A stretch of 64,000 nt of DNA from Pantoea sp. BAV 3049 (GCF_009765445.1 NZ_WHOY01000031.1:317085-381084); one strand, 5' to 3'. Shown: positions 8,165 to 19,498, counted from the first letter of the stretch. The notes: a model not told the origin generated them from the sequence alone. Numbers and translations are program-made.

Positions 8165-9010
8165 TTATTTCTCGCTCTCAACCAGCCCGCGAACGAAGGC
8201 GCGCTGCATCACTAAAACAATCACAATCGGTGGGATCATGGTCAGCAACATCGCCGTCATCACCAGGTTCCACTGCGTGGAGCCGTCACCGTTGCCTATC
8301 ATGCTGCGGATCCCCGCCACGGCGGTGCCCAGGTGCACATCGTTGATGATCAGCAGCGGCCACATGTACTGGTTCCAGCCATAGATAAATGTGATCACAA
8401 ACAGCGCCGCCAGGTTGGTTTTCGACAGCGGCAGCACGATGTCCCAAAAGAAGCGCATCGGACTGGCTCCGTCGATGCGGGCCGCCTCAATCAGCTCATC
8501 CGGCAGGGTCATAAAGAACTGGCGGAACAGGAAGGTGGCGGTGGCTGAGGCCATCAGCGGCAGAGTTAATCCGCTGTAGCTGTCCAGCATGTTGAGGTTG
8601 GAGATCACCTCCACCGTAGGGAAAATACGCACTTCCACCGGCAGCATCAGGGTGATGAAAATCATCCAGAAGAACAGCCCGCGCAACGGGAAGCGAAACC
8701 ACACCAGCGCAAAGGCGGAGAGGATCGACACCACGATTTTCCCGGCGGTGATACTCAGCGCCATAATCGCGCTGTTCATCAGCATCACGCCAAAGGGCGC
8801 GCTGCTCTGCGCCACGCCGTGTTCCCAGATATTGGCGATGTTGTCCCACAGTGAGCGGCCAGGGATCAGCGTCATCGGCACCTGGAATACCTGAGTGTTG
8901 CTGAGCGTGGCAGCGACAAAAGCGATATAGAGCGGGAATAACACCGTCAGGATGCCCAGCCCCAGCATGATATGGCTAAAAATATCCAGCCCGCGTCGGT
9001 TCTCAATCAT
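8165..9010 (-). CDS. ugpE: glycerol-3-phosphate ABC transporter permease UgpE
   Basis: Inner-membrane permease of the Ugp importer. 281 residues with six hydrophobic segments (starting [17 protein letters not shown]) and the EAA coupling loop [20 protein letters not shown] near the middle, which docks on UgpC. The first four bases overlap the ugpA stop. Length and sequence match the E. coli family. Confidence 0.96.
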   Translation of the reverse strand: MIENRRGLDIFSHIMLGLGILTVLFPLYIAFVAATLSNTQVFQVPMTLIPGRSLWDNIANIWEHGVAQSSAPFGVMLMNSAIMALSITAGKIVVSILSAFALVWFRFPLRGLFFWMIFITLMLPVEVRIFPTVEVISNLNMLDSYSGLTLPLMASATATFLFRQFFMTLPDELIEAARIDGASPMRFFWDIVLPLSKTNLAALFVITFIYGWNQYMWPLLIINDVHLGTAVAGIRSMIGNGDGSTQWNLVMTAMLLTMIPPIVIVLVMQRAFVRGLVESEK

Positions 9011-9894
9011 TGGTAACGCACCCTTTTTTCGACGTAGCGGAACTGAATCACCGTCAGGATGATCACCAGTACCATCAGCACCACCGACTGCGCGGAGGAG
9101 GAAGAGAGATCCAGTCCGGCAAAGCCTTCACGGTAGATTTTGTAAATCAGCGTGGTGGTGGACTGCACCGGTCCACCGCCCGTTGCGGCATCAATCACCG
9201 GGAAGGTGTCGAAGAAGGCATAGACCAGATTCACCACCACCAGGAAGAAGCCCACCGGGGTGATCAACGGCAGTGAGAGCTGGAAGAAGCGGCGTACCGG
9301 ACCGGCTCCATCGATGGCGGCAGCTTCGGTCAGCGATTTTGGGATTGACTGCAGCGCGGCAAAAAAGAACAGGAAGTTGTAGCTCATCTGCTGCCAGATG
9401 GAGGCCAGCACTACCAGGAACATTGCCTGGCTGCTGTTCTGCGCATGATTCCAGTTGTAGCCAATCTGCGCCAGGAAGTGGGTAATCAGGCCCAGCCCGG
9501 GGCTGAACAGGAACATCCACAAGACCGCTGCTACCGCAGGTGCCACGGCATAAGGCAGTAAAAACAGCGTCTGATAGAAACGCTTCAGGCGCAGGACGTA
9601 ATCGACCAGCGCCGCAAAAAACAGGGAAACCACCAGGCCGATAACGGTCACCAGACCGCTGAACACCAACGTGGTCCAGAAGGAGTCGAGGTAGTATTCA
9701 TCGTCAGCCAGGCGTTTGAAGTTGTCCAGCCCGACAAAGGTGCTGGAAATACCAAAGGGATCGATGCTCTGCACCGAATACCACAGCGCTTCTCCGGCAG
9801 GCCAGAGGAAGAAGATCACGGTGATCAGCAACTGTGGCAACACCAGCAGCCAGGGCAGCCAGCGCGAGCGAAAAACGGGACGGGAAGAAGACAT
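9007..9894 (-). CDS. ugpA: glycerol-3-phosphate ABC transporter permease UgpA
   Basis: Second inner-membrane permease of the Ugp importer. 295 residues, six predicted membrane segments beginning [23 protein letters not shown] loop [21 protein letters not shown]. Separated from ugpB by 117 bp with two hairpins that probably allow more ugpB than ugpA message, as in many binding-protein operons. Confidence 0.96.
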   Translation of the reverse strand: MSSSRPVFRSRWLPWLLVLPQLLITVIFFLWPAGEALWYSVQSIDPFGISSTFVGLDNFKRLADDEYYLDSFWTTLVFSGLVTVIGLVVSLFFAALVDYVLRLKRFYQTLFLLPYAVAPAVAAVLWMFLFSPGLGLITHFLAQIGYNWNHAQNSSQAMFLVVLASIWQQMSYNFLFFFAALQSIPKSLTEAAAIDGAGPVRRFFQLSLPLITPVGFFLVVVNLVYAFFDTFPVIDAATGGGPVQSTTTLIYKIYREGFAGLDLSSSSAQSVVLMVLVIILTVIQFRYVEKRVRYQ

Positions 9895-9922
9895 AAGGTC
9901 GCTCTGAAATTAAGGTATTGCG

Positions 9923-10000
9923 GGCGGAATACCTTCCGCCGCTACAAAAACAGTCAGCTGTACAGCCAGGGAGGTTGTAGGGGGCGAATTTCTTCGCCCC
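9923..10000. promoter_or_regulatory. two hairpins in the ugpB-ugpA gap
   Basis: GGCGGAA-TACC-TTCCGCC (9923-9940) and GGGGCGAA-TTTC-TTCGCCCC (9981-10000) are perfect stems of 7 and 8 bp. Neither has a T-run. Such intergenic stem-loops usually protect the 3' end of the binding-protein message from exonuclease and raise its level over the permease genes. Confidence 0.6.
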
Positions 10001-10011
10001 GCAAGTCGTTA

Positions 10012-11328
10012 TTACTGCTTAACAGTCTGTTCGAAGCGACGCAGCAGCAGGTTGCCACGGGTCACCGCGTTTTCCAGAGCGGCCTGAGGAGTGCTCGATC
10101 CGGTCCAGACGCCTTCCAGTTCTTCGTCAACAATGGTACGGATCTGCGGCATGTTGCCCAGACGCATGCCTTTGGTGAACGGCAATGGTGGCTTATTCAG
10201 CATCTGGCGAGTGGCGGTGTCCGCACCCGGATTTTTATCGTAAAAGCCCTGCTTGCGGGTCAGCTCGTAAGCCGCGGTGGTGATTGGCAGGTAACCGGTT
10301 TTCTGGTGCCATTCGGCAGCGATTTCCGGCTGGGCCAGGAACTGCATAAACTCAGCCACGCCTTTATAGGTTGCTGCGTCTTTGCCCTTCATCACCCACA
10401 GGCTTGCACCACCGATAATGGCGTTCTGCGGAGCGTTCGGTACGGTAGAGTCGTAAGGCATCATGCCCACGCCGTAGTTGAATTTGGCGTAGTGACGGAT
10501 GTCAGCCAGTGAACCGGAAGAGGCAGTGGTGATGCCACAGTCGCCGTTGTAGAACTTGGCGGTAGACTCATCTTTACGACCGAAGTAGGAGAACTCACCC
10601 TTCTTGTTCATCTCTTCCAGCATCTGGATATGACGGACCTGGGTTGGTTTGTTGAATTCCAGAACGGCATCAGTGCCGTCGAAGCCGTTGTTTTTGGTTG
10701 CCACTGGCAGACCGTGCCACGCGCTGAAGTTTTCGATCTGGATCCAGCCCTGCCAGCCACTGGCGTAGCCACAGGTCATACCCGCTTTACGCAGTGCAGC
10801 AGCATCTTTCTCCAGATCCTGCCAGGTTTTTGGCGGCTCATCCGGGTTCAGACCGGCTTTCTTAAAGGCGTCTTTGTTGTAATACAGAACCGGCGTGGAG
10901 CTGTTGAACGGCTGGGAAATCAGATGACCATTAGAGTCGCTGTAGTAACCGGCAACCGTTGGCACAAACTGGGATTCATCAAAAGCAATCCCTGAGTTTT
11001 TGAACACGTCATACACCGGCACGATAGCTTTAGAGGCCATCATGGTCGCTGTACCCACTTCGTAAACCTGCAGGATCGCTGGCGCTTTACCGGAGCGTAC
11101 GGCAGCAATACCGGCTGCCAGGCTCTGTTCGTAGTTGCCTTTATAAGTCGGCACGATTTTGTAATCAGGGTGAGATTCGTTAAAGCGTTTTGCCAGAGAA
11201 TCGACTTCAACGCCCAGCTCTCCCTCCATAGAGTGCCAGAAAGGAATTTCAGTGGCGGCCAGAGCGTGGCTGCTGAAGGTCAGTCCCAGTACGACGCAAA
11301 GTGCGGTTTTGCGTGAGAACGATGTCAT
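10012..11328 (-). CDS. ugpB: periplasmic glycerol-3-phosphate-binding protein UgpB
   Basis: Captures sn-glycerol 3-phosphate and glycerophosphocholine in the periplasm. 438 residues, the family length. Signal peptide of about 24 residues ([17 protein letters not shown] before [12 protein letters not shown]). Typical UgpB segments are visible: [50 protein letters not shown]. First gene of ugpBAECQ; two PhoB-box direct repeats lie 60-115 bp upstream. Confidence 0.97.
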   Translation of the reverse strand: MTSFSRKTALCVVLGLTFSSHALAATEIPFWHSMEGELGVEVDSLAKRFNESHPDYKIVPTYKGNYEQSLAAGIAAVRSGKAPAILQVYEVGTATMMASKAIVPVYDVFKNSGIAFDESQFVPTVAGYYSDSNGHLISQPFNSSTPVLYYNKDAFKKAGLNPDEPPKTWQDLEKDAAALRKAGMTCGYASGWQGWIQIENFSAWHGLPVATKNNGFDGTDAVLEFNKPTQVRHIQMLEEMNKKGEFSYFGRKDESTAKFYNGDCGITTASSGSLADIRHYAKFNYGVGMMPYDSTVPNAPQNAIIGGASLWVMKGKDAATYKGVAEFMQFLAQPEIAAEWHQKTGYLPITTAAYELTRKQGFYDKNPGADTATRQMLNKPPLPFTKGMRLGNMPQIRTIVDEELEGVWTGSSTPQAALENAVTRGNLLLRRFEQTVKQ

Positions 11329-11389
11329 GTCGGTTTCCTGTGCCCGGTGTCATTCGCGCCAAATGGCGCAATATTGTTCGGGATGTAAC

Positions 11390-11442
11390 ATGACATGTAA
11401 AAATGACGGAAAGATAACGAGCTTATGACAGAGCAGTGACAG
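11390..11442 (-). promoter_or_regulatory. PhoB boxes of the ugp operon
   Basis: On the minus strand CTGTCAC-TGCT-CTGTCAT (11442 to 11425) is two 7-mers in the exact 11-bp register of a pho box. A second, less regular pair CCGTCAT and ATGTCAT follows at 11409-11390 with 13-bp spacing. ugp is a Pho-regulon operon in E. coli, so phosphate-starvation induction is expected here. Confidence 0.85.
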
Positions 11443-11530
11443 ACAGGTGACGAGGGATCACGCCATAAACCAGCATGGGTGCGTGCAATATCGGCAGTAT
11501 ATAAAGCGCAAAAAGCATCTTCGGGAACAT

Positions 11531-11562
11531 ATCAACCCACCCCTTTCCAGGAGCGGGTTGAT
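11531..11562. terminator. inverted repeat after livF
   Basis: ATCAACCC and GGGTTGAT (8 bp) flank 16 bases, 45 bases after the livF stop and 200 bases upstream of ugpB. No T-run follows on the minus strand; a possible factor-independent pause or 3' stabiliser. The rest of the 11443-11606 gap shows nothing I can name. Confidence 0.4.
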
Positions 11563-11606
11563 GGATTACCGGTCGACATTACCCGCGCTTTAGTTGTCGG
11601 GGCCAA

Positions 11607-12317
11607 CTATCCCCCCAGATAAGCGCTACGTACCGCCTCATTAGCCAGCAACGCCGCGCCGGTATCCTCCAGTACCACGTGACCGTTTTCCAGCACGTAG
11701 CCCCGATCGGCCAGCTTCAGCGCCTGGTTGGCATTCTGTTCAACGAGGAAAATCGTCATTCCCTCCTGCCGCAGTTGTTCGATAGTGTCGAAAATCTGCT
11801 GGATGATGATCGGTGCCAGGCCCAGCGACGGTTCGTCCAGCAGTAGCAGGCGCGGCTGGCTCATCAGCGCACGGCCTATCGCCAGCATCTGCTGTTCGCC
11901 GCCGGACATGGTTCCGGCTCGCTGTATGCGGCGCTCGTAAAGGCGCGGAAACAGCTCATACACACGCCTGATGCGAGTCTGATACTGCTGACGTTCAGCG
12001 AAGAAGCCGCCCATCGCCAGGTTTTCATCCACCGTCATGCGGGAAAATACCCGCCGTCCTTCCGGCACAATCGCAATCGCTTCACGCATAATGCGCGCGG
12101 TTTGCCATTCAGTGATCGCCTTACCGTCGAAAGTGATTGTCCCCTCTGTCGCCCTCGGCTCGCCACATAGCGTACCGAGGATGGTGGTCTTACCCGCGCC
12201 ATTAGCGCCAATCAGCGTGACGATTTCGCCCTGATTGATGTGCAGGCTGACGTTATGCAGCGCCTGAATTTTGCCGTAATGGGCGCTGACGTTTTGCAGG
12301 GAAAGCATCGGATTCAT
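11607..12317 (-). CDS. livF: branched-chain amino acid ABC transporter ATPase LivF
   Basis: One of two ATPases of the high-affinity Leu/Ile/Val importer. 236 residues: Walker A GANGAGKTT (about 36-44), signature MSGGEQQMLAIGRA, Walker B LLLLDEPSLGLAP, switch LVEQN. Near-identical to E. coli LivF. Two bases after the livG stop; last gene of the liv operon. Confidence 0.96.
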   Translation of the reverse strand: MNPMLSLQNVSAHYGKIQALHNVSLHINQGEIVTLIGANGAGKTTILGTLCGEPRATEGTITFDGKAITEWQTARIMREAIAIVPEGRRVFSRMTVDENLAMGGFFAERQQYQTRIRRVYELFPRLYERRIQRAGTMSGGEQQMLAIGRALMSQPRLLLLDEPSLGLAPIIIQQIFDTIEQLRQEGMTIFLVEQNANQALKLADRGYVLENGHVVLEDTGAALLANEAVRSAYLGG

Positions 12318-12318
12318 A

Positions 12319-13086
12319 TTATGCTTCTCCTAAATAGGCGCGGATCACATCCGGATTATTGCGGATCTCTTCCGGCGTGCCATTGGCCAGCGGTGTTCCC
12401 TGATTAACCACATAGATGCGGTCAGAAATGCCCATTACCAGTTTCATATCGTGTTCAATCAACAGTACCGAGACTTTACGCTCGCCTCTGAGCTCAGCAA
12501 TCAGCTCATCCAGCTCGTGCGTCTCTTTCGGATTCAGCCCCGCCGCCGGTTCATCCAGCATCAGGATTTCCGGACGGGTTACCATGCAGCGGGCAATTTC
12601 CAGACGGCGCTGCTGGCCATAGGCCAGATTCCCCGCCTGACGGTTTGCCAGTTCAAGCAGTCCAACACGCTGCAGCCAGCTGGAGGCACTGTCAAGCGCT
12701 TCGCTTTCAGCTTTACGGAAGGCAGGCGTCTTCAGCAGTCCGGCAAACACGCCGCTTTTCAGGTGCTGATGCTGGGCAACCAGCAAATTTTCAATCACCG
12801 TCATTTCACGGAACAGGCGAACATGCTGGAAGGTCCGCACAATGCCCATCCGCGCAATCTTCTGCCCCGGCAGACCGGCCAGCTGCTGATCCCGCAGCTT
12901 GATACTGCCGCCCGTCGGACGATAAAAACCGGTCAGACAGTTAAACACCGTGGTTTTGCCCGCGCCGTTCGGCCCGATCAGCGAAACGATCTCCTGCGGG
13001 CGCAGCTCCAGCTCAACGTTGTTCACGGCAAGCAGGCCGCCAAAGCGCATCATCAGGCCATTCACGGCCAGTAAAGGCTGGGTCAT
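12319..13086 (-). CDS. livG: branched-chain amino acid ABC transporter ATPase LivG
   Basis: Second ATPase of the Liv importer. 255 residues with Walker [10 protein letters not shown], the long LivG-specific insert around [17 protein letters not shown], signature [14 protein letters not shown] and Walker [14 protein letters not shown]. Overlaps the livM stop by 4 bp. Confidence 0.96.
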   Translation of the reverse strand: MTQPLLAVNGLMMRFGGLLAVNNVELELRPQEIVSLIGPNGAGKTTVFNCLTGFYRPTGGSIKLRDQQLAGLPGQKIARMGIVRTFQHVRLFREMTVIENLLVAQHQHLKSGVFAGLLKTPAFRKAESEALDSASSWLQRVGLLELANRQAGNLAYGQQRRLEIARCMVTRPEILMLDEPAAGLNPKETHELDELIAELRGERKVSVLLIEHDMKLVMGISDRIYVVNQGTPLANGTPEEIRNNPDVIRAYLGEA

Positions 13087-14357
13087 GGCTGCTCTCCTTT
13101 TTCCACACTCTTCAGCTTCAGGTGCGGGCGCTTCATCGGCAGCAGGCCCTGTGGCCGCCAGATCATCATCAGTACCATCAGACCACCGAGTACCAGCATG
13201 CTGTACTCGTTAAGGTCGCGCATCAGTTCGCGGGAAACCACCAGCAGCACGGCAGCGAGGATCACCGCAAACTGCGATCCCATCCCGCCCAGCACCACAA
13301 TCGCCAGTACAAAGGCCGACTCGGCAAAGGTAAAGGATTCCGGGCTGACAAAACCCTGACGCGCGGCAAACAGGCTACCGGCAAAGCCCGCAAAGGCGGC
13401 GCTGATAGTGAATGCGGTCAGTTTGATGCGGGTCGGGCTCAGGCCCAACGAGCGGCAGGCGATTTCATCTTCGCGCAGCGCTTCCCAGGCGCGGCCCAGC
13501 GGCATACGCAGCAGGCGGTTGATGACAAACAGCGTCACAATCACCAGCAGCAGCGCGACCATATAAAGGAAAATAATGCGGTCGCTGGGGTCATATTTCA
13601 GCCCGAAGAAATTACTGAAGGTATCCCAGCCACCATCGCGAACGCTGCGGCTAAACTCCAGGCCAAACAGCGACGGTTTCGGGATCTGGCTGATGCCGTT
13701 CGGGCCTCCGGTGATCTCCGTGTTATTGAGCAGCAGGATACGGACGATTTCGCCGAAGCCCAGCGTCACAATCGCCAGATAGTCACCGCGCAGGCGCAGT
13801 ACCGGGAACCCCAGCAGCAGGCCAAACATCGCCGCCACCAGACCGGCCAGCGGCAGACATTCCCAGAAGCTCAGGCCATAGTAGTGGTTCAGCAAGGCGA
13901 AGGTGTAAGCGCCGATGGCATAAAAACCGCCGTAACCCAGTACCAGCAGGCCGGACAGGCCGACAACCACGTTCAGGCCGAGGCCCAGCATCACGTAGAT
14001 CAGCGTCAGCGTGGCGATATCGACCGTACCGCGAGAGACCAGAAACGGCCATGCCACGGCAGCGATAATCAACACCAGAAACAGCAGTTTTTGCTTTGGT
14101 GTGGAGCCGTCGATCCCCGGCAGAACAAACGCCGGGCCAGACATTTTTTTCATTCCGTGCTGGAATAAAGGGCGCAGCAGCTGGAAGAAGAACACCACGG
14201 CACAGCCGACAGCAATCCAGTTCCAGCGAACGCTTCCGGCATTGTTCACCACCAGATGGGTGCCATCCAGATTCAGGCGCATGCCCATAAAGAACGCCGC
14301 CAGCACCAGCAGCATCACCGCTGAAGCAAGGGCATTAAGCAGGTTGAGGTGTTTCAT
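13083..14357 (-). CDS. livM: branched-chain amino acid ABC transporter permease LivM
   Basis: Inner-membrane permease of the Liv importer. 424 residues, about the E. coli length, with many hydrophobic spans; the conserved cytoplasmic loop [25 protein letters not shown] contacts the ATPases. Overlaps livH by 4 bp and livG by 4 bp, so the operon is tightly coupled. Confidence 0.96.
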   Translation of the reverse strand: MKHLNLLNALASAVMLLVLAAFFMGMRLNLDGTHLVVNNAGSVRWNWIAVGCAVVFFFQLLRPLFQHGMKKMSGPAFVLPGIDGSTPKQKLLFLVLIIAAVAWPFLVSRGTVDIATLTLIYVMLGLGLNVVVGLSGLLVLGYGGFYAIGAYTFALLNHYYGLSFWECLPLAGLVAAMFGLLLGFPVLRLRGDYLAIVTLGFGEIVRILLLNNTEITGGPNGISQIPKPSLFGLEFSRSVRDGGWDTFSNFFGLKYDPSDRIIFLYMVALLLVIVTLFVINRLLRMPLGRAWEALREDEIACRSLGLSPTRIKLTAFTISAAFAGFAGSLFAARQGFVSPESFTFAESAFVLAIVVLGGMGSQFAVILAAVLLVVSRELMRDLNEYSMLVLGGLMVLMMIWRPQGLLPMKRPHLKLKSVEKGEQP

Positions 14358-15280
14358 ACTTTCTCCACCTCCGGACGACCGAGAATACCGGTTGGCATCA
14401 CCAGCAGCACCACAATCAGCAGCGCAAAAGAGACCACGTCTTTGTATTCAGTGCTCAAATAAGCAGAAGTCAGCGCTTCAGCAATGCCGAGGATCAGACC
14501 GCCAAGCATCGCGCCCGGAATACTGCCGATGCCGCCCAGTACCGCGGCAGTAAAGGCTTTCATCCCGGCCATAAAGCCAATATACGGATTAATTACACCG
14601 TAGAACTGGCCAAGCAGTACACCCGCCACCGCCGCCATTGCGGCACCAATCACAAAGGTCAGTGAGATTACGCGGTCAGTATTGATGCCCAGCAGGCTGG
14701 CCATCTTCAGATCTTCAGCACAGGCACGACAGGCGCGGCCCATGCGGGAATAGCGGATAAACAGCGTCAGTGCCAGCATGGCGAGGAAGGTCACCACCCA
14801 AATCACCACCTGCATGGTGGAAATTGTCGCAGCAAAGCCATTGCTGACGCCCAGCGTCCACTGCCCGGTAATCAGGCTGGGCAAGGCCAGGTCACGTGAG
14901 CCCTGAGTCAGGCTGACGTAGTTTTGCAGGAATATTGACATGCCAATGGCGGAGATCAGCGCAATCAGACGCTTGGAGGAACGGACCGGCTTGTAGGCCA
15001 CGCGCTCAATGCTCCAGCCGTAGGCGCTGGCAATCACGATGGCGACAATAAACCCGGCGCCAATCAGCATCCAGCTGACGTCGATGCCCATCATCATCAG
15101 TGCGGCAATCACAATAAAGGAGACATAGCTGCCGATCATATACACCTCGCCGTGGGCGAAGTTGATCATGCCAATAATGCCGTACACCATGGTGTAACCG
15201 ATGGCGATCAGCGCATAGGTGCTGCCCAACGTCACGCCGTTGAACATCTGCTGCAGAAAATAGAGGAACTGCTCGGACAT
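14354..15280 (-). CDS. livH: branched-chain amino acid ABC transporter permease LivH
   Basis: First permease gene of the liv operon. 308 residues, eight or so membrane segments beginning [27 protein letters not shown], the family hallmark, with the coupling loop [22 protein letters not shown]. Separated from the binding-protein gene by 88 bp with hairpins. Confidence 0.96.
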   Translation of the reverse strand: MSEQFLYFLQQMFNGVTLGSTYALIAIGYTMVYGIIGMINFAHGEVYMIGSYVSFIVIAALMMMGIDVSWMLIGAGFIVAIVIASAYGWSIERVAYKPVRSSKRLIALISAIGMSIFLQNYVSLTQGSRDLALPSLITGQWTLGVSNGFAATISTMQVVIWVVTFLAMLALTLFIRYSRMGRACRACAEDLKMASLLGINTDRVISLTFVIGAAMAAVAGVLLGQFYGVINPYIGFMAGMKAFTAAVLGGIGSIPGAMLGGLILGIAEALTSAYLSTEYKDVVSFALLIVVLLVMPTGILGRPEVEKV

Positions 15281-15296
15281 ATCCGTACCTTACTTC

Positions 15297-15357
15297 TTTC
15301 CACCCTGGTGGTGGGAATGAGGCTTATTATTGCATCGGGCGACGTAAACGCCGCCCG
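15297..15357. promoter_or_regulatory. hairpins in the binding protein-livH gap
   Basis: TTCCACC-CTGGT-GGTGGGAA (one bulge, 15297-15316) and CGGGCG-N10-CGCCCG (15336-15357) lie directly after the binding-protein gene. Like the pair in the ugpB-ugpA gap they probably stabilise the upstream message. Confidence 0.5.
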
Positions 15358-15368
15358 GACTGGCTTTA

Positions 15369-16484
15369 TTATTTCACCGCAGTGGAAGAGCCGTCGGCAT
15401 GCCATTTGAAGATGCCGAACTCGAACCCTTTCAGGTCGCCTTTGGCATCCCAGCTCAGGTCACCCATCACTGTAGGTACCGGCGCGCCCTCTTTCAGGTT
15501 TTTAGCGATGTCCTCTGGCTCAGCACTTTTGCTGCGCTCCATACCGGTAGTCAGTGACTGCAGCGCAGCATAGGTGGTCCAGACGAACGGGCCGGTCGGG
15601 TCCAGTTTCTTCGCTTTCAGCGAGTCCACGATGGGCTGGTTAGCAGGAACCTGGTCATAACGCTTCGGCAGCGTCACCAGCATGCCTTCAGAGGCAGCAC
15701 CGGCAATGTTGGACAGCGAGGAGTTACCCACGCCTTCCGGGCCCATAAACTGGGTTTTCAGACCGGCGGCACGGGACTGACGCAGGATCTGGCCCATTTC
15801 CGGGTAGTAACCCCCGAAGTAGACGAAATCGACGTTCTCTTTCTTCAGGCGCGCCACCAGGGTGGAAAAATCTTTATCGCCTGCGGTGATACCTTCAAAC
15901 ATCACCACGTTGCCGCCAGATTTTTTCAGGCTGTCCTGGACGGAACGCGCCAGGCCTTCACCGTACTGCTGTTTGTCGTGGATCACGGCAATACGCTGCG
16001 GTTTGATTTCACTGAGGATATATTTCGCCGCCGTTGGCCCCTGATCTGAATCCAGACCGGTGGTGCGCATAATCATTTTATAACCGCGGGTGGTCAGATC
16101 GGCGTTAGTGGCCGCTGGCGTGATCATCAGCACGCCCTCATCTTCATAGATATCAGAAGCAGGCTGGGTGGAAGAGGAGCAGAGGTGACCGATAACATAG
16201 CGAATGCCGTCGTTGATCACCTTGTTGGCGACCGCGACCGCCTGTTTTGGATCGCAGGCATCGTCATATTCCACGCCAACCAGCTTATCGCCATTCACGC
16301 CGCCTTTGGCGTTGATGTCGGCAATAGCCTGCTTCGCACCGGTGAACTCCATGTCGCCATACTGCGCAACCGGGCCGGACATGGCGCCAACAATGGCGAC
16401 TTTAATGTCTTTTGCCACGGCAGCATGGCTCAGCGCCATTGCCACGCAGCCTGCCAGGAACGCGCTACCTTTACTGATTTTCAT
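15369..16484 (-). CDS. livK: periplasmic Leu/branched-chain amino acid-binding protein
   Basis: Captures leucine (LivK) or Leu/Ile/Val (LivJ) for LivHMGF. 371 residues with a 24-residue signal peptide ending SHAAVA before [14 protein letters not shown]. It shares traits of both E. coli paralogues: [19 protein letters not shown] and the C-terminal [11 protein letters not shown] favour Liv[13 protein letters not shown] resembles LivJ. I assign livK by position next to livH. Start is the ATG opening MKISKGS, 13 codons inside the longest frame, by signal-peptide fit. No second binding-protein gene (livJ) is present between panM and rpoH. Confidence 0.88.
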   Translation of the reverse strand: MKISKGSAFLAGCVAMALSHAAVAKDIKVAIVGAMSGPVAQYGDMEFTGAKQAIADINAKGGVNGDKLVGVEYDDACDPKQAVAVANKVINDGIRYVIGHLCSSSTQPASDIYEDEGVLMITPAATNADLTTRGYKMIMRTTGLDSDQGPTAAKYILSEIKPQRIAVIHDKQQYGEGLARSVQDSLKKSGGNVVMFEGITAGDKDFSTLVARLKKENVDFVYFGGYYPEMGQILRQSRAAGLKTQFMGPEGVGNSSLSNIAGAASEGMLVTLPKRYDQVPANQPIVDSLKAKKLDPTGPFVWTTYAALQSLTTGMERSKSAEPEDIAKNLKEGAPVPTVMGDLSWDAKGDLKGFEFGIFKWHADGSSTAVK

Positions 16485-16869
16485 CCTGAGTACCCCATCT
16501 GTTGTATTTGCACTTTTATTCAACGGTATCCCGCAGAAAACGCTTTGGTTATAAAGAGTTAGCGGAATAATTCGTCATTTTTAGGAATAAGGCTTTAAAA
16601 TTCAGGTTATTAAACAGGAGTTTTCTTCTGTAAATCAACTGACACATTGATAAACACCCGCCCCGCGCAGGATAAATCACTGGCATTAAAGCTGGCTTTA
16701 ATGCTGACAATCCAGCGGGTTATGCTGGATAAATGGCGACCAGTTAGTGTTAACACTTAAGTTTTAACACGCATTGCACAGATTGCTTCGTTTTCGTACA
16801 AAAAAAGTTCTGAGTCCGTCTTTGAGCGAATTCGCTACAATATCCCTTTGTTCCAGGCAGGTATCACAC
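16485..16869. promoter_or_regulatory. divergent liv/panM promoter region with two dyads
   Basis: 385 bp without a gene. It contains a perfect 10-bp inverted repeat GCATTAAAGC-TG-GCTTTAATGC (16683-16704) and, six bases on, TCCAGC-N7-GCTGGA (16711-16729). Lrp-type control of liv is known in E. coli, but I cannot point to a clear Lrp site. The dyads could be a terminator left from a lost livJ, or operators. Confidence 0.45.
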
Positions 16870-17265
16870 ATGAAGCTCACTATCATCAGATTGAAACACT
16901 TATCCGCGCAGGATCGCCTCGACCTGGCAAAAATCTGGCCTGAGGCCGATTTGGCTGCGCTGGAAATGAGGCTGGACGAACATCACCAGCTGTATGCCGC
17001 GAAATTCAACGATCGGCTGCTGGCTGCCGTCAGGGCGACGATCAAGGGAACGCACGGAGAGCTTGAAGAGTTTATGGTGCGCGAGGTCACGCGCCGCCGT
17101 GGAGTGGGGAAATATCTGCTGGAAGAGGTGCTGGCACAGAATAAAGCGATCGCTCAATGGTGGATTGCCGACGCGGGTTTCAGCGACCGGGAGGCGGCTG
17201 CGGCTTTTATGCAGTCAGTGAGTTTTATTGCGCAGGTGGGCGGTTGGGGCTGGCTGCAGAAGTAA
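16870..17265 (+). CDS. panM: PanD maturation/regulatory factor PanM (PanZ)
   Basis: GNAT-fold protein that triggers self-cleavage of pro-PanD (aspartate decarboxylase) and, with acetyl-CoA, inhibits it, controlling pantothenate synthesis. 131 residues; E. coli has 127. The CoA loop VREVTRRRGVGKYLLEEVL is almost identical to E. coli. The ATG opening MKLTIIRLKHLS is chosen by that match; the frame is open 32 codons earlier with no homology. It sits between livK and rpoH, where E. coli has panM and livJ. Confidence 0.93.
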   Translation: MKLTIIRLKHLSAQDRLDLAKIWPEADLAALEMRLDEHHQLYAAKFNDRLLAAVRATIKGTHGELEEFMVREVTRRRGVGKYLLEEVLAQNKAIAQWWIADAGFSDREAAAAFMQSVSFIAQVGGWGWLQK

Positions 17266-17354
17266 GCGGAAGCCCTGTTCTGCAAAGTGTCTGAGCGGGG
17301 TAGCGCTGGCCTGGCAGCGGCGCACAGTCATTTATCCGGGCGCAGAAAACAGAA

Positions 17355-17375
17355 AGGGCGACCCAAAGTCGCCCT
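17355..17375 (-). terminator. rpoH terminator
   Basis: AGGGCGAC-CCAAA-GTCGCCCT, perfect 8-bp stem 19 bp past the rpoH stop, followed on the minus strand by TTCTGTTTTCTG. A reasonable intrinsic terminator. Confidence 0.7.
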
Positions 17376-17393
17376 GTTCTCTACACTGCAGTG

Positions 17394-18248
17394 TTACGCT
17401 TCGATAGCGACACGCAGTTTTTTCATCGCGTTCTTTTCCAGCTGACGCACACGCTCCGCGGAAACGCCGTATTTATCGGCCAGCTCCTGCAGCGTGGTTT
17501 TGTTGTCATCGTCCAGCCAGCGGGCACGGATTATGTCCTGGCTGCGCTCGTCCAGTCCCTGCATCGCGTCGCTCAGCTTATCTGCAGCGTGGGATTCCCA
17601 GTTGTCTTCCTCTATGCCACCGGCAAAGTCAGACGACTTATCCTGCAGATACAGCATCGGCGCCATTGAACGCCCTTCGCCTTCATCATCCGGCGTCGGG
17701 TCAAAGGTCATGTCCTGAGCCGCCATACGCGACTCCATCTCCAGCACGTCTTTGCTGGTGACGCCCAGCTCGCGGGCCACCATTTCCACTTCATCCTGGT
17801 TGAACCAGCCTAAACGCTGCTTGGCTTTACGCAGGTTAAAGAACAGTTTGCGCTGAGCCTTGGTGGTAGCGACCTTCACGATACGCCAGTTACGCAAAAC
17901 GTATTCGTGGATCTCGGCTTTAATCCAGTGCACGGCGAAAGAAACCAGACGCACGCCCACTTCCGGGTTAAAACGACGCACGGCTTTCATCAGGCCAATG
18001 TTACCTTCCTGAATCAGGTCAGCCTGCGGCAAGCCGTAGCCGGAGTAGTTACGGGCGACATGAACAACAAAGCGCAGGTGAGACAGGATCAGCGTCTTAG
18101 CTGCTTCCAGATCGCCCTGGTAATGCAGCCGTTCAGCCAGCGCTTTTTCCTCTTCTGCCGTCAGCATAGGCCAGGCATTGGCCGCCCGGATATAGGAATC
18201 CAGGTTGCCCAAAGGAGCAATAGCTAAAGTTTGCATTTCTTTGGTCAT
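17394..18248 (-). CDS. rpoH: heat-shock sigma factor RpoH (sigma-32)
   Basis: Directs RNA polymerase to chaperone and protease promoters on heat shock. 284 residues, the E. coli length. Region 2 ([41 protein letters not shown]) is intact, followed by the RpoH box [10 protein letters not shown] and region 4.2 helix-turn-helix ([19 protein letters not shown]). GAGAGGG lies 5 bases before the ATG. The 263-bp upstream gap carries a DnaA box; in E. coli the rpoH message also has a thermosensor fold covering the start. Confidence 0.98.
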   Translation of the reverse strand: MTKEMQTLAIAPLGNLDSYIRAANAWPMLTAEEEKALAERLHYQGDLEAAKTLILSHLRFVVHVARNYSGYGLPQADLIQEGNIGLMKAVRRFNPEVGVRLVSFAVHWIKAEIHEYVLRNWRIVKVATTKAQRKLFFNLRKAKQRLGWFNQDEVEMVARELGVTSKDVLEMESRMAAQDMTFDPTPDDEGEGRSMAPMLYLQDKSSDFAGGIEEDNWESHAADKLSDAMQGLDERSQDIIRARWLDDDNKTTLQELADKYGVSAERVRQLEKNAMKKLRVAIEA

Positions 18249-18360
18249 TCAAACCCTCTCTGTAATAAGCAATGTTGCTGCGCATTTCCCTGCGCGATTC
18301 ACAAGACTACGTGAATGACGGGGAGAAATGAAAGCAATCTGTGCTACTTCGACTGCAAAG

Positions 18361-18369
18361 TTATCCACA
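18361..18369 (+). promoter_or_regulatory. DnaA box in the rpoH promoter region
   Basis: TTATCCACA is the consensus DnaA box. E. coli rpoH has DnaA boxes at promoters P3/P4 where DnaA represses, so this site in the rpoH-ftsX gap (18249-18497) is likely functional. Nothing else in the gap is firmly recognisable. Confidence 0.7.
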
Positions 18370-18511
18370 AGTTCACTTTCACCGGTGTATATTTTACACA
18401 CATTCTCGGCCAGGGGAGTATGGCCGGGGGAAGTGACAAAATGATGACTTCCTCTGCGGCACAACCTTCATGCAACAGAGGAATATTATATCAAAAAAAC
18501 GTGTGAAGGGG

Positions 18512-19498
18512 TTACTGCGGCGTAAATCGACGTAAATGTTGCACCGTCGCCAGCCAGGCTGCAATCCAGCCAATCATGGCGGAGATCAGCAGCAGCAGCA
18601 GGCTCTCATCCCACGCCAGCCCACGGAGGCTGAAGGTGGTGCCAAATACCGCCGCAACCTGCGTCACCACAGATTCCAGACGGAACACCAGTACTTCGGA
18701 CAGCACCAGCGACAACAGCGCACCGGTAAAGCCCAACAGCGCACCGCCGTAAAGGAATGGGCGCAGGATAAACCCATCCGTTGCACCAATCAGCTTCTGC
18801 ACGTTGATAGTGTCGCGGCGAGCAAAGATGCTGAGCCGCACGCTGTTACCGATCACCAGGAACACCGCTACAATCATCAACACGCCGATCATCGCAGCCA
18901 CCTGCCCGACCAGCCCGGTCAGCGCCGCCAGGCGGGCGAACCAGCTGTCATCCATCTTCACTTCATCCACGCCCTGCGTCTTCGCCACGCGATCGCGCAG
19001 GTTGTTCATGGTGTCGGAATTCTGGAAGTTGAGCTTCGGCGTGATAATGGCCACGGCTGGCAGCGGATTCTGCTCCAGCATATCCATTGCACCACCAAAG
19101 CCGGACCAGTTGCGGAACTCGCCCATCGCTTCTTCGCGTGACAGGTAGTTCACCTTATCCACACCGTCTTCTTTCTTAATCTGCGCCACGACATTTTCTG
19201 CCGCATCGTCATCAAGCGTTTTGCTCAGGTAAACGGTCAGTTGGGGTGCCGGATACCACTGCTCCGCCGCCTGGCTGACGTTTTTCCATACCATAAAGCA
19301 CACGCTCGGCAGCGTCAGAGAGATGGCAATTACCATCACCGTCAGCAGCGTTGCCAGCGGCTGACGCCACATATCGGACAGCGTGCCGCGCAGCGCATAG
19401 CGCCACTGCTCCTGCCAGCCGCCCTTCAGCGCTTTGCTTTTGGAAGGCTGTTTTGGCTTCGCGGCTTTCGGCGCGGGCCGGGTATTGCGTTTATTCAC
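18512..19498 (-). CDS. ftsX: cell-division ABC transporter-like membrane subunit FtsX
   Basis: With FtsE forms the divisome complex that activates amidases through EnvC. 328 residues, shorter than E. coli (352) because the cytoplasmic N-terminal tail is shorter. Four membrane segments: [23 protein letters not shown], then the periplasmic loop with [23 protein letters not shown], then [18 protein letters not shown] and two C-terminal spans. I use the GTG that gives MNKRNTRP, matching E. coli MNKR; a GTG one codon earlier is equally possible. Overlaps ftsE by 8 bp. Confidence 0.95.
   Translation of the reverse strand: MNKRNTRPAPKAAKPKQPSKSKALKGGWQEQWRYALRGTLSDMWRQPLATLLTVMVIAISLTLPSVCFMVWKNVSQAAEQWYPAPQLTVYLSKTLDDDAAENVVAQIKKEDGVDKVNYLSREEAMGEFRNWSGFGGAMDMLEQNPLPAVAIITPKLNFQNSDTMNNLRDRVAKTQGVDEVKMDDSWFARLAALTGLVGQVAAMIGVLMIVAVFLVIGNSVRLSIFARRDTINVQKLIGATDGFILRPFLYGGALLGFTGALLSLVLSEVLVFRLESVVTQVAAVFGTTFSLRGLAWDESLLLLLISAMIGWIAAWLATVQHLRRFTPQ

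Noticed and set aside
13122..14168. 348-residue open frame on the plus strand over livM
   Set aside because: Antisense to a certain gene; low-complexity His/Gln-rich translation typical of a GC-rich shadow frame, no ribosome site or known motif.
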